From JBFELO01 sp041552055 (GTDB taxonomy: Bacteria; Acidobacteriota; Thermoanaerobaculia; Thermoanaerobaculales; Sulfomarinibacteraceae), in assembly GCA_041552055.1 (NCBI GenBank), contig JBFELO010000053.1:1-29455 (forward strand): DNA of 29,455 nt. Reading direction: 5' to 3'. The notes beneath the pieces were generated by a model. That model was given only the letters and a program-made list of their open reading frames with translations. It was not told the origin of the DNA and ran no database searches. Of this stretch, positions 1 through 8,721 are shown one piece after another. Position 1 is the first letter of the stretch. Each line of letters opens with the position of its first letter. The position numbers and the translations under genes are program-made.

Positions 1-1462
1 CCAGGATGTCGACCTTGACCAGCTCCGTGGGGCGGTAGTCGAGCACCTCGTAGTCGAATGAGCCGTAGCCCTGGGTGATCGACTTCAACCGGTCGTAGAA
101 GTCGAACAACACCTCGGCAAGCGGCATCTCCGAGGTCAGCTCCACCCTACCCACGGCCAGGTAGTGGAAGGTGGTGTTGGTGCCCCGTCGCTCGCGGCAC
201 AGCTCCATGATCGGACCTACGTACCGTTCGGGCATCATGACCGACGCCTTGATGAACGGCTCCTCGACCCGGTCGATAGATCCGGGATCCGGGAAATAGC
301 TCGGATTGTCTACCCACAGCTGGCCACCGTCCGTCAGCCCCACCCTGTAGCGCACCGACGGTGCCGACAGTATGAGCGACAGATCGTACTCACGCAGCAG
401 CCGTTCCTGCACCACCTCGAGGTGGAGCAGGCCGAGAAACCCGCACCGGAAGCCGAAACCGAGCGCGGCGGACGAATCCTTCTCGAATGTCAAGGCGGCG
501 TCGTTGAGCTTGAGCTTCTCGAGCGCCTTCGACAGATCGCCGTACTCGTCGTTCGACATCGGGTAGATCGACGAGAAGACCACGGGCTTGGCTTCGCGGT
601 AACCGGGGATCGGGCCGGCGGCCGGCCGAGACGCGTCCGTGATGGTGTCTCCGACGTTGATGTCCGATACGGCCTTGACCCCCGCGATCACGTATCCAAC
701 GGCCCCAGCCGCGAGTTCCTCGGCTCGGACCTTCTTCAGCTGCAGCAACCCGACCTCCTCGACCTCGTACTCGGCGTCAGTGTGCATGAGGAGGATCCGC
801 TGCCCGGGCTTCAGCGTGCCGTTCATCACGCGGACCAGCAGCACCGCACCCCGGTAGGGGTCGTACTGCGCATCGAAGATGAGCGCCTCGAGGAGAGCCG
901 AGGGGTCCCCCTGAGGTGGCGGCAGGCGTTCGACGATCGCCTCCAGCACGTCCTCGATTCCGGTGCCGTCCTTGGCGGAGCAGAGCACGGCATCTTCGGG
1001 ATCGAGTCCGAGATCTTCCTCTATCTCGGTTTTGACCCGGTCGATATCGGCCGACGGCAGGTCGATCTTGTTGATCACGGGCACCATCTCGAGATCGTAC
1101 TCGAGGGCGAGGTACATGTTGGCAACCGTCTGTGCCTCCACACCTTGAGATGCGTCGACCAACAGCAGTGCGCCCTCGCATGACATGAGTGACCGCCGGA
1201 CCTCGTGTGAGAAGTCGACGTGGCCGGGTGTGTCGATCAGGTTGAGCCGGTAGGTTTGCCCATCCCTCGCGGTGTATTGGAGGGTCACCGTGTTCGACTT
1301 GATCGTGATTCCACGCTCGCGCTCGATGTCCATCGTGTCGAGTATCTGGTCGCGGAACTCGCGCGCCTCGACGCCGCCGCAGAATTGAATCAACCGATCG
1401 GCAAGGGTCGACTTGCCGTGGTCGATGTGAGCGATGATGCAGAAGCTGCGGACGTCGTCCAT
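1..1462 (-). CDS. lepA: Elongation factor 4 (LepA), 3' end cut by window edge
   Basis: Translational GTPase that acts on the ribosome, where it back-translocates or remodels stalled complexes. The visible 487 codons begin at an ATG at 1462. G1 is AHIDHGKSTL (residues 11-20), followed by G2 RGITIK, G3 DTPGHVDFS and G4 NKID. The LepA-type sequences GFRCGFLGLLHLEVVQERL and PERYVGPIMELCRERRG follow, separating it from EF-G and TypA. LepA is usually about 600 residues, so roughly the last 110 (the C-terminal domain) lie left of the window. The reading frame is open to base 2. It diverges from the response regulator at 1691. Identification rests on conserved motifs along the whole visible length. 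Confidence 0.97.
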   Translation of the reverse strand, partial: MDDVRSFCIIAHIDHGKSTLADRLIQFCGGVEAREFRDQILDTMDIERERGITIKSNTVTLQYTARDGQTYRLNLIDTPGHVDFSHEVRRSLMSCEGALLLVDASQGVEAQTVANMYLALEYDLEMVPVINKIDLPSADIDRVKTEIEEDLGLDPEDAVLCSAKDGTGIEDVLEAIVERLPPPQGDPSALLEALIFDAQYDPYRGAVLLVRVMNGTLKPGQRILLMHTDAEYEVEEVGLLQLKKVRAEELAAGAVGYVIAGVKAVSDINVGDTITDASRPAAGPIPGYREAKPVVFSSIYPMSNDEYGDLSKALEKLKLNDAALTFEKDSSAALGFGFRCGFLGLLHLEVVQERLLREYDLSLILSAPSVRYRVGLTDGGQLWVDNPSYFPDPGSIDRVEEPFIKASVMMPERYVGPIMELCRERRGTNTTFHYLAVGRVELTSEMPLAEVLFDFYDRLKSITQGYGSFDYEVLDYRPTELVKVDIL

Positions 1463-1472
1463 TGTGTCCCTT

Positions 1473-1500
1473 CGCCGCCCATGCGGCGGACCGTATTATC
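1473..1500 (-). promoter_or_regulatory. Possible lepA -10 element and leader hairpin
   Basis: On the minus strand GATAAT (1500-1495) is a 5/6 match to a sigma-70 -10 box. It is followed by a perfect 6-bp hairpin, CGCCGC/GCGGCG, with a CCAT loop (1473-1488). The hairpin ends about 10 nt before the lepA ATG, so it would sit in the leader next to the weak AAGG ribosome site. I see no convincing -35 box. A role in limiting translation is only a possibility. Confidence 0.3.
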
Positions 1501-1574
1501 CGGGGTTTTGCTGTCATTTGAAAGAGCCCGCGAGGGTTGCCGGCGCCCAGCGCCTGAAACCCGGACAGGCGGGG

Positions 1575-1595
1575 CCCGAGTCCCGAGTCCCGAGT
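1575..1595. repeat. Three tandem CCCGAGT heptamers
   Basis: Three exact head-to-tail copies of CCCGAGT lie in the 228-bp divergent gap between lepA and the response-regulator gene, followed by C-rich sequence. The unit differs from the CCGTNN hexamers found in convergent gaps elsewhere in the window, although both are short C/G-rich tandem units. No function is visible. Confidence 0.7.
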
Positions 1596-1690
1596 TCCTA
1601 TCCCCCCACCCGAAATACCCGCCATTACCCAAATTACATCTTCATGACAACACGAACCACGCGCTTCCGATATGCTGGACACGACTGACG

Positions 1691-2380
1691 ATGCGGATCT
1701 TGATCGTCGAGGACGAAAAACCGCTGCGCGAAGGCCTCATGGACCTTCTGAACGCCGCCGGGCACGAAACGGAGGCTGCCGCGGACGGTCCCGATGGACT
1801 GGACCTGGCGACGCGGGAGCCGTTCGACCTGGTGATCCTGGATCTGATGCTCCCGGGGATGGACGGCCTCGAGGTGTGTCGTCTCGTCCGTCGAGTACGG
1901 CCCGACCTCCCGATCCTGATGCTCACCGCGCGCGGTTCCGAGGACGACAAGGTCGCCGGGTTCTCCGCGGGCGCGGATGATTACGTGGCCAAGCCGTTCG
2001 GCGTGCGTGAACTGCTGGCGCGTGTCGAGGCGTTCGCCCGGCGCGCGAGGAGCATGCCGGCCACGGCAGAGGTAGTCGAAGCCGCCGGGTGCCGGTTCGA
2101 CCTCGGTCGACACGAAGCCGCCCGAGATGGTCACACCGAGCAGTTGACACCGCGCGAGGTGGGGATACTCCGCTGGCTCCACCGCCATCGGTATCGAGCG
2201 GTGTCACGGTCGGAGCTGCTCGAGGAGGTGTGGGGCGTCAACGCGGACATGCAGACACGCACGGTCGACATGACGATCGCCAAACTCCGACATAAAATCG
2301 AACGCGACCCCGCAAACCCAGAGATCGTCGTCACCGTGACCGGAGTGGGATACGCGTGGGGCGAGCGCGATGCCGACTAG
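1691..2380 (+). CDS. OmpR/PhoB-family DNA-binding response regulator
   Basis: Two-component response regulator of 229 residues. The receiver domain (about 1-115) has acidic residues E7 and D8 in IVEDE, phospho-acceptor D51 in VILDLMLPGMDG, a Thr in MLTA (T79) and K101 in VAKPFG. The C-terminal winged helix (about 130-225) has the family's conserved TPREVGILRWL, SRSELLEEVWG and RTVDMTIAKLRHKIE, ending with GVGYAWG. The ATG at 1691 begins exactly at the receiver strand (MRILIVEDE). There is no Shine-Dalgarno site before it, but a -10-like TATGCT at 1672-1677 suggests a very short or absent leader. The gene overlaps the following kinase gene by 11 bp, so the two should form one signalling pair. 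The regulated genes cannot be told from the sequence. Confidence 0.95.
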   Translation: MRILIVEDEKPLREGLMDLLNAAGHETEAAADGPDGLDLATREPFDLVILDLMLPGMDGLEVCRLVRRVRPDLPILMLTARGSEDDKVAGFSAGADDYVAKPFGVRELLARVEAFARRARSMPATAEVVEAAGCRFDLGRHEAARDGHTEQLTPREVGILRWLHRHRYRAVSRSELLEEVWGVNADMQTRTVDMTIAKLRHKIERDPANPEIVVTVTGVGYAWGERDAD

Positions 2381-4103
2381 CCCGCCCTGGTTTCGTCGCA
2401 CCGTCTTGGCCACCTTGCTGGTGGCGGTGGCCGTACTTTTGCCCACCGCCGCCTGGTTCGTGAGTGGATCTCGCGAGGCGAATCGCAGAGCGGCGGCGCT
2501 GCAGGACGAGGCACTCGATGGCGTCGCCGACCGCGTGCACACGCACGCCAATCGCCTCGCGACCCGACTCGAGACCCTTCTCGCCCGCGAGGAGGGCCGC
2601 CCCTTCTACCATTACCAGAGCCTGTACCACGATCCCAGGGGAGCGGCCCAGGGGCTCGCAGTGACGAGATCGCCGCTGGCCGTCGGCACCTCGGACCCAC
2701 TCGTGTTGGCCCACTTTCAGATCGACGAGTCCGGCAACGTCAGCCTGCCCACCGTCAACGAGCGGTTCCCCGAGTTGAGCACGGACGAGGGGTTTTCCGA
2801 TTTCTGTACGGTGCTCGCCGAACTCCAGAACGGACTCGTGGTGGACGAGATGGCCTCCCACCGGGGTACGACTCCCGAGGATGACGGCGCAACGGAGTTC
2901 GTCTTGGAGCGTGGTGCCTGGGAGCAGATTCACCTCGCCGAGAACGTGTACGCCGCCCTGACGAACGACCGCGCGACCTCGCCCGGACCACCGTCGGCGC
3001 GCGCGACCCAGGGGATCGACGATGTCACCGTCCGAGTCGGGCCGCTCACCTGGGCCACCATCGTGCTGGACAGCGGCCCGTCGCTCGCCGCCCTGCGCGA
3101 GGTCACGACCCCAGACGGTCTCCGTCTCCAGGGGTTCACCTTCGCCAATGAAGCCATCGCCGAGTGGCTCGGTGAAGACGCCACCTTCGTCCCGGTTGCC
3201 CCGCTCGATGAACACGCGGTGTCGACGCCCGTCGCCGCCACCGGGTGGTTCCTGATGTCGGATGCCGCCGCGGCGATGCGAGAGGCGGTGGAAACCGGCG
3301 ATCTGCTCAGGCGACAGTTCCGCAACACCTTCGCGCTCGGTTCGGCCGCCGCCCTGTGCGCGGCTCTCGCGGTTGTGATGATCGTCGCCCAGACCGATCG
3401 CCTGGCCCGTCAGCGGGCCAGATTCGCAGCCGCGGCGGCGCACGAGCTCAAGACGCCGCTGGCAACTTTGAGACTCTACAGCGAGATGCTGGCCGAGGGC
3501 CTCGGCGATCCCGATCAGTCTCGGAATCACGCGAGCCGTATCGTGCCCGAGGTCCGTCGCCTGGGGAGGGTGGTCGGTAACATGCTCGACCTGTCTCGCC
3601 TCGAGCGGGGCTCCCCTCTCGCCCAACCGACGGCCGGCGATCTCGCCGAGGCCACGATCGAGTGTGTCGATCGACTCAGGCCCACCCTGGAACGGGCAGG
3701 GCTCGAAGTGGATCTGGCAATCGCGTCGGCGCTCCCGCAGGCGTGGTTCGATCGAGATGCGCTCTGCCAGATTGTCGACAACCTTCTCGACAACGCCGAG
3801 AAACACACACGGCCCGTCGAGGATCGCATCGCGAGGGTCAGGATCGACGATGGGGGCGAAGTACTCCGACTCACCGTATCCGACAATGGCCCGGGAATCC
3901 CTCGACGGGTCCAACGCGAGTTGTTTCGACCATTCACGCGTTACGCCGACGGAATCGCGGGGCTCGGTCTCGGGCTGGCCGTCGCGCGCTCACTCGCCCG
4001 CGCGCAGGACGGAGAGCTCGAGTTCGTCGACGCCTCGGAGGGTGCGACCTTCGTCCTCACACTGCCGGCGGCACCGCCGCACGGAGTGGACGCACACCTC
4101 TAG
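2370..4103 (+). CDS. Membrane sensor histidine kinase, partner of the upstream regulator
   Basis: Sensor kinase of 577 residues. It starts at an ATG inside the 3' end of the response-regulator gene, so translation is probably coupled. A first membrane helix lies at about 10-31 and a second at about 318-342. Between them is a long periplasmic sensor region (about 35-315) that I do not recognise. The HisKA domain has phospho-acceptor H358 in AAHELKTPLATL. The ATPase domain has N-box DNLLDNAEKH (N471, N475), G1 VSDNGPGIP and G2 GLGLGLAVAR. No HAMP domain is obvious between TM2 and the H-box. All catalytic motifs are intact. The signal sensed is unknown. Confidence 0.94.
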   Translation: MPTSPPWFRRTVLATLLVAVAVLLPTAAWFVSGSREANRRAAALQDEALDGVADRVHTHANRLATRLETLLAREEGRPFYHYQSLYHDPRGAAQGLAVTRSPLAVGTSDPLVLAHFQIDESGNVSLPTVNERFPELSTDEGFSDFCTVLAELQNGLVVDEMASHRGTTPEDDGATEFVLERGAWEQIHLAENVYAALTNDRATSPGPPSARATQGIDDVTVRVGPLTWATIVLDSGPSLAALREVTTPDGLRLQGFTFANEAIAEWLGEDATFVPVAPLDEHAVSTPVAATGWFLMSDAAAAMREAVETGDLLRRQFRNTFALGSAAALCAALAVVMIVAQTDRLARQRARFAAAAAHELKTPLATLRLYSEMLAEGLGDPDQSRNHASRIVPEVRRLGRVVGNMLDLSRLERGSPLAQPTAGDLAEATIECVDRLRPTLERAGLEVDLAIASALPQAWFDRDALCQIVDNLLDNAEKHTRPVEDRIARVRIDDGGEVLRLTVSDNGPGIPRRVQRELFRPFTRYADGIAGLGLGLAVARSLARAQDGELEFVDASEGATFVLTLPAAPPHGVDAHL

Positions 4104-4111
4104 CCCGACAC

Positions 4112-4159
4112 CTCGGGCCTTTTCCGTGCCCGTTCGCCTTCCCGTTCCCGTACCCGAGC
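4112..4159. repeat. Degenerate hexamer array in a convergent gap (site 1)
   Basis: Six consecutive 6-bp units run in register from 4124 to 4159: CCGTGC, CCGTTC, GCCTTC, CCGTTC, CCGTAC, CCGAGC. CTCGGG at 4112-4117 is the exact reverse complement of CCCGAG at 4153-4158, so the array could be closed by a 6-bp stem. It begins 9 bp after the kinase stop codon, in the gap between the convergent kinase and arylsulfotransferase-family genes. Similar arrays lie in the window's other three convergent gaps. Confidence 0.8.
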
Positions 4160-4180
4160 GGAACCTCCCGGTAGATCACA

Positions 4181-4232
4181 GAAGCCTATGGGCTTCAGTC
4201 AGATAGAACGGGGAGCCAAAAGCCCTGACTGA
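4181..4232. terminator. Two adjacent inverted repeats, possible bidirectional terminator
   Basis: GAAGCC (4181-4186) pairs with GGCTTC (4191-4196) around a TATG loop. An 8-bp perfect inverted repeat, TCAGTCAG (4195-4202) and CTGACTGA (4225-4232), encloses a further short GGG/CCC pairing. The two stems share bases 4195-4196, so they may compete. The pair sits between convergent genes, where a terminator is expected, but neither strand carries a clear U-tract. Confidence 0.4.
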
Positions 4233-4294
4233 CCGTCGCACTCGAACAGCCGGGGTTTGCCCGCAGGACACTCTGGGAGACGTGCGGGGCAGGC

Positions 4295-5995
4295 TCAGTT
4301 GATGTAGCCGAGCGCCTTGAGTTGCTGCTCCTGGACCTTGCGCTCCTGCGGCGTCAGCTTCCAACTGCGGAATTCCTTCGGAAGACGTGGCCGATCCCGG
4401 GAGTCGATCCGTATGTTTTCCACGGCCACGATTTTCCAGACGCGGTTCGGCTTCACGTTCCCATCGACCTCCACGTCCACACACAGCTCGATCCGCCGGT
4501 ACGGCGGCGGACCAAGACCGATCCACTTCTGTCGCCACAGCTCCTCCGATTCAGAAGAGACGAGGTCTTCGTGGAGCAGAATAGGCTCTCCACCGTGAGG
4601 GTGGTTCCCCGTAATCGGTCGCATGGTGAACCGGAACCGCGCCGAAAGCTGCGACCGACCCAGACGAGACTGGTCGAGACCGTACGACAGCCCGACGGTC
4701 GGTCCGGGGGGAATGATCAGCTCGCGGCACCGGATCTCGGGGAGGATGATCGACCGTTTCTTGCCGTTGACCATGCGCATCTCATACTCGCCGGAGACCG
4801 CGAAGTTGTGCAGCTCCTGATCGACGAACGAGTGCTTGAGTCGGCTCGGAATCCGCTCGGGCGTGGAACGCCCCAGATCCGCCATTTGCGGGCAGTGGTC
4901 ATAGCTGTATCTCTCCGGCCTCATCGGCAGGAAAGGCGGGACCCACTGCCACACGATTCTGCCCGCGGGAGTGATCTCGAACGCCCGGCCACCATGGCTC
5001 GATCCGACAAGGACGTTTCCGTTGGGCAACACTTGCTGACTCCCGGCAACCGCGCTGAAGAAGTGCGGGTGTCGGAAGCGCCAGACCACTGATCCGGTCA
5101 AAGGGTCGACCGCCTGCAGAGCCGATCTCCGGTATGCGTACGCATTGCCCAGGCCGTTGTTGAAGAGCATGATGAGGCCCGCCCCGGGATGGCCCTCGGG
5201 GATCATCACCGCCTCGTGCTGGGCATCGAGACGCTCACTGTACTGCCACACCACGTCTCCGGTGCTCTTGTCGATGATGAAGACGGTGTTGAGGTTCCGA
5301 GCGCTCACCAGAATGTTCCCCGGACGGAATCTCTTGTCTCCCGAATCGAACCACCGGTTCGGCGGGAGTTCACGGATCGAGTTGATGTGGGTCGGATCGG
5401 TCGACTCGCGGTCCCAGTGAGGGAAGTGGCCGTCGAGGTAGTCTGACGACCGCCACTGCCACAGCACCTTGCCGCTTCGCGACACCTCCTCGAAATAGTC
5501 GGTCTCGCCATCGCGGTCCCGCGCCAACACCAACACGTTGCCGCTCTCGGTCCAGATCACGTCGTGGTGAGGGAAATCGTCGTCCTCACCGAGCCTGTGG
5601 TACCACAGCAATCGACCATCCCAGTCGTACTCCTTGACCAAGTCATCATGGCCGATGACCAGCAAGGTGCCCGAGGTACTGAGCCTCGCCCGCCCGACGA
5701 CCCGCACCCGCGGCCAGACGTGCACCACCTCTCCCGACATGTCGATCAGCATCGGCACTCGACGTTGGTAGAGAACGAGCGTGAAGCCGTTGAAGGTCCG
5801 TTCGGGATCCCAGCGTTCTATCCAGTCGGTCGGCTCCACTTCAGGGATCTGCAGGTGGACATCGTCGATGGCGGCCGGATCATCGATGGCCGAAAGGTCG
5901 TCCTGACGCCCTCTCGAGCAGCTCTGCACGAACACGAGCACCGAGCCGAGCAGGACGGCGCCAATCGCCGCCATGATCCGTAGCCTCACCTGCAC
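4295..5995 (-). CDS. Arylsulfotransferase-family (ASST-like) beta-propeller lipoprotein with LGY tail
   Basis: A 566-residue exported protein. It starts at GTG 5995 behind AGGAGG (10-nt gap); this start gives the signal peptide a basic n-region (MQVRLR), which the ATG at 5974 would lack. The hydrophobic segment 8-24 ends in FVQSC, a marginal lipobox. The central part (about 60-380) has repeated propeller strands such as GRLLWYHRL, GKVLWQWRS, GDVVWQYSE and GRIVWQWVPP. Conserved histidine motifs (FPHHDVIW, DPTHINSI, QHEAVMIPEGH) resemble those of the arylsulfate sulfotransferase family, which uses a catalytic His and phenolic sulfate donors rather than PAPS. About 150 further residues form an unrecognised domain ending EQQLKALGYIN. 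Family membership is likely; sulfotransfer itself is unproven, since many homologues are uncharacterised. It is probably transcribed after the sulfatase-like gene, 175 bp upstream. Confidence 0.72.
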   Translation of the reverse strand: MQVRLRIMAAIGAVLLGSVLVFVQSCSRGRQDDLSAIDDPAAIDDVHLQIPEVEPTDWIERWDPERTFNGFTLVLYQRRVPMLIDMSGEVVHVWPRVRVVGRARLSTSGTLLVIGHDDLVKEYDWDGRLLWYHRLGEDDDFPHHDVIWTESGNVLVLARDRDGETDYFEEVSRSGKVLWQWRSSDYLDGHFPHWDRESTDPTHINSIRELPPNRWFDSGDKRFRPGNILVSARNLNTVFIIDKSTGDVVWQYSERLDAQHEAVMIPEGHPGAGLIMLFNNGLGNAYAYRRSALQAVDPLTGSVVWRFRHPHFFSAVAGSQQVLPNGNVLVGSSHGGRAFEITPAGRIVWQWVPPFLPMRPERYSYDHCPQMADLGRSTPERIPSRLKHSFVDQELHNFAVSGEYEMRMVNGKKRSIILPEIRCRELIIPPGPTVGLSYGLDQSRLGRSQLSARFRFTMRPITGNHPHGGEPILLHEDLVSSESEELWRQKWIGLGPPPYRRIELCVDVEVDGNVKPNRVWKIVAVENIRIDSRDRPRLPKEFRSWKLTPQERKVQEQQLKALGYIN

Positions 5996-6170
5996 GTGTC
6001 ACCAGCCTCCTGCTGCGGTATCCGAAAGCCCCCTGCGTCCGGCGGCGGGGCTCGACACCGAGCGCGGATTGTAGCAGCGCCGCCAGCCGGGCCAGGAGCG
6101 TTTTGGGGCGCAGGCCCCTGCCGCTGGTACTGATGCTGGTTCTTGCGGTTGGCCTTTGCTCTGCACGCTC

Positions 6171-8657
6171 CTAGTGCACGTAGCCCAGGGCGCGCAGCCG
6201 CGCCGAGTCCTCCTCGCTGATGTCCGCATCGATCGCGGGCGAGCGTTGGCTGGACTCGAGCTCGCGATCGATTGCCTCCCGCAACTCAGACAGGAGTTCC
6301 GGTCGCTTTTGCGAGAGGTCTCGAAGCTCGTTTGGATCTTTCGTCAGATCGTACAGCTCCACCCACTCGTGATCCCGGCGAGACCAGATGTACTTGAAAC
6401 CACGCGAGATGATCGCCACCTTGTCGGAGAACGCTTCGGGGCGGTAGGTCTCCGCGATGACCGGCCGATCGGGCAGCACGCCACCCTCCAGAAGTGGCAC
6501 CAGGCTCGTTCCGCGCACCTCTGCGTCCAGCGGGAAACCGAGCAACTCAGTAACGGTCGGCGCAAGGTCAACTAGGCTGACCGTGTCGTCGACCACTTCT
6601 CCAGCGGGGATTCGTCCGGGATACACCATCATCAGCGGCACTCGGATCAGGGTGTCGTACAGCTGGCTGATGTGACCCACGTGTTTGTGATCGCCGAGGC
6701 CTTCGCCATGATCGGACGTGAAGATCAGGAGAGTGCGATCGAGCCGTCCCGTCTCTTCAAGCCGGTTCATCAGCGCGCCGATCTCGTGGTCAACGAAGGA
6801 AACCTCCTGTGCGTACCGCTGACGGATTTCGGCCACCGTCAGGCGCTCTTTGCAGGAAAACTCAAGGGTGGTCTCCACGTCCATTTCGGATCGGTTGACG
6901 ACTTCGGCGTCGGCGGGCAGCAGGGTGTCGAAGGCTGCATCGCCGAACCGTTTGCCGTGCTCCGACCACCCGGTGCTCAGTTGAATGTCCATCCTGTCGT
7001 CGGTCACCCTCACCACCGGAAAACGGAGACCCCGCGGCGGGACCTCCGAGACGGCCTCAAACCGGAGTACAGACCGACCGGGCGGAACGGTCAGCGGCAG
7101 CGACACACCCCGGCCGTCGGCGCTCACGATTCCGAGTTCCTCACGGCCGAGGGAGACTCTGACGCGCGGATACTCCAACCCCGGTGGCGCGTACGGCTCG
7201 TGGGGATCGGAGTAGTGAATCCAAAGAAAGCGCGGCCCTGTGGGGGCTTCTTCGAGCCAATCGAACACTTCGCTGTTGAGTTCCCGCGCGTCCTTCGTCC
7301 AATCCCAGCCGAACTCATCGTGATAGGCATCGAAGCCGCGGGCGAATCCGAACCGACGATTCAACACCCCCAGGCTCACGAACGCGGCCGTGTGACTGCC
7401 GTGCGAAGCCAACACCGCCGGCAAGAACTCGACGTGGCGACCGAGTATCTGAGCGTTGTTGTGAACGCCATGGTCAACCGGCAGCAGCGACGTGAACAGC
7501 GATGCGTGGCTCGGCCCTGTGATCGGAATGTGGCTGTACGCGTTACGGAACAACACCCCACCCTCGGCGAGGGCGTCTATGTTGGGTGTCGCGACCTCAC
7601 CACCATACGCACCCACGAAGTCGGCTCGGAGGGTGTCCACCACGATCAGGACCACATCGTCCAGTTGCTCGAGGCGGGATTGGCGACCGTACAACCACGG
7701 TCGATTCCATACCACCCCGTAAAAACCCTCGTGGGCCGCCGCTTCGCCAATCGCCGTCAGCTTGACCTGCACGAGGCTCCCTGCCTCGACGTCGAGGGGT
7801 AGCTGCAGAGGTCCGGTCGCCGAGGCAGTTTCATCCACCAGAGCACTTTGTTCAAAGTGGTATCCAGGTTTTCGGATCCACACTTCTCCCGCGACCGACG
7901 CGGCGCCGTCGGCTCGCAACTCGATGCTCTCGAAATCGAGTATCGCCTGCTCCGGCGCGCGGAAGGTGTACACCACCGCAGTCCCGGTCGGCACCGCCAG
8001 AGACTCCCGGGTCGCCTGCGGTCGCGATTCGGATCGCTCGACAGGCCCCCCGTGGCCTACGGTCAAGACGTCGAATGCGGCTGCGAGCGTCCGTGAGTCT
8101 TCAGCCCCATGGTCGAGCGGTGACGCCGCGTACGCGAAACGGAAGTCAACCGTGTTGAGCCCGGCCACCAGCACGCCACCCGGGATCGGGAGCCGGTAGC
8201 TCCGGAGGCCTCGTTCGAGCGTCACGGTGGAAACGGACACCCCGTTCACCACAAGTTCCACCGATTGCGGTGCGGCGCCGGGGAAGACGTACGGGCGACA
8301 ACGAAAATCGAGGAAGGTCGCGGCCGACGAGGCGACTTCGATTGCGATCGATGCTTCGGTCGCCACCGCCCACACAAACGTCGTCCCGGTCGAAGGCTCC
8401 GACTCCGGTGTTCCCCAGCCGGCAACGAGTTGATCCTGGCCCTCGGGGTCTCCGAAATCGAGCACAGCCTGGTCGCGGATGATGCGCGCCTCGTCAAACC
8501 GGTCTGCAAAGGAGTACAGCGGCGTCAGGCCGGACAGGCGTTGGGGCGTGTCTGGTTCCTGCGAGCAACCGACTGCCAACATGACCACACAGGCCAGGCC
8601 GCAGCCCACCAGGAGCTCGGCCAGCCTGACCGGTTTCACTAGGACGTTCTCAGCCAT
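6171..8657 (-). CDS. Sulfatase-like alkaline-phosphatase-superfamily lipoprotein with Thr nucleophile
   Basis: An 828-residue hydrolase or transferase. The ATG at 8657 is used; a TTG two codons upstream is an alternative. A signal peptide ends LAVGC, a lipobox, so it is probably a lipoprotein. Residues of about 40-330 hold two beta-rich regions (for example VELVVNGVSVSTVTL). The sulfatase fold follows: metal motif VVDTLRADFVGAYG, then ITGPSHASLFTS, and FTSDHGEGLGDHKHVGH. A formylglycine sulfatase has C/S-x-P-x-R here, but this protein has T380-G-P-S-H. It therefore cannot form formylglycine, and Thr would be the nucleophile as in LtaS-type or phosphodiesterase members. A beta-rich insertion interrupts the catalytic domain. 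The C terminus is EEDSARLRALGYVH. I would not call it a sulfatase; phospho- or phosphono-ester substrates are at least as likely. Confidence 0.85.
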   Translation of the reverse strand: MAENVLVKPVRLAELLVGCGLACVVMLAVGCSQEPDTPQRLSGLTPLYSFADRFDEARIIRDQAVLDFGDPEGQDQLVAGWGTPESEPSTGTTFVWAVATEASIAIEVASSAATFLDFRCRPYVFPGAAPQSVELVVNGVSVSTVTLERGLRSYRLPIPGGVLVAGLNTVDFRFAYAASPLDHGAEDSRTLAAAFDVLTVGHGGPVERSESRPQATRESLAVPTGTAVVYTFRAPEQAILDFESIELRADGAASVAGEVWIRKPGYHFEQSALVDETASATGPLQLPLDVEAGSLVQVKLTAIGEAAAHEGFYGVVWNRPWLYGRQSRLEQLDDVVLIVVDTLRADFVGAYGGEVATPNIDALAEGGVLFRNAYSHIPITGPSHASLFTSLLPVDHGVHNNAQILGRHVEFLPAVLASHGSHTAAFVSLGVLNRRFGFARGFDAYHDEFGWDWTKDARELNSEVFDWLEEAPTGPRFLWIHYSDPHEPYAPPGLEYPRVRVSLGREELGIVSADGRGVSLPLTVPPGRSVLRFEAVSEVPPRGLRFPVVRVTDDRMDIQLSTGWSEHGKRFGDAAFDTLLPADAEVVNRSEMDVETTLEFSCKERLTVAEIRQRYAQEVSFVDHEIGALMNRLEETGRLDRTLLIFTSDHGEGLGDHKHVGHISQLYDTLIRVPLMMVYPGRIPAGEVVDDTVSLVDLAPTVTELLGFPLDAEVRGTSLVPLLEGGVLPDRPVIAETYRPEAFSDKVAIISRGFKYIWSRRDHEWVELYDLTKDPNELRDLSQKRPELLSELREAIDRELESSQRSPAIDADISEEDSARLRALGYVH

Positions 8658-8721
8658 ACCCAATCCCGGCGAAGTATAGCCGGAGTCGGCGCCTCCGACC
8701 CGCGCCGACCCTCCCGGGACG

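Noticed and set aside
2331..3914. Long minus-strand open frame (527 codons) opposite the first histidine kinase.
   Set aside because: It is a high-GC antisense shadow: no signature, biased composition, and the opposite strand encodes a complete kinase with all motifs.
6107..6124. Hairpin GGGGC/GCCCC next to TTTT between the two lipoprotein genes.
   Set aside because: The T-run lies on the wrong side for minus-strand transcription, so it is not a terminator for the sulfatase-like gene.
6672..7802. Plus-strand open frame (376 codons) inside the sulfatase-like gene.
   Set aside because: Antisense shadow; no domain and no ribosome site, while the minus strand carries the metal-binding motifs.
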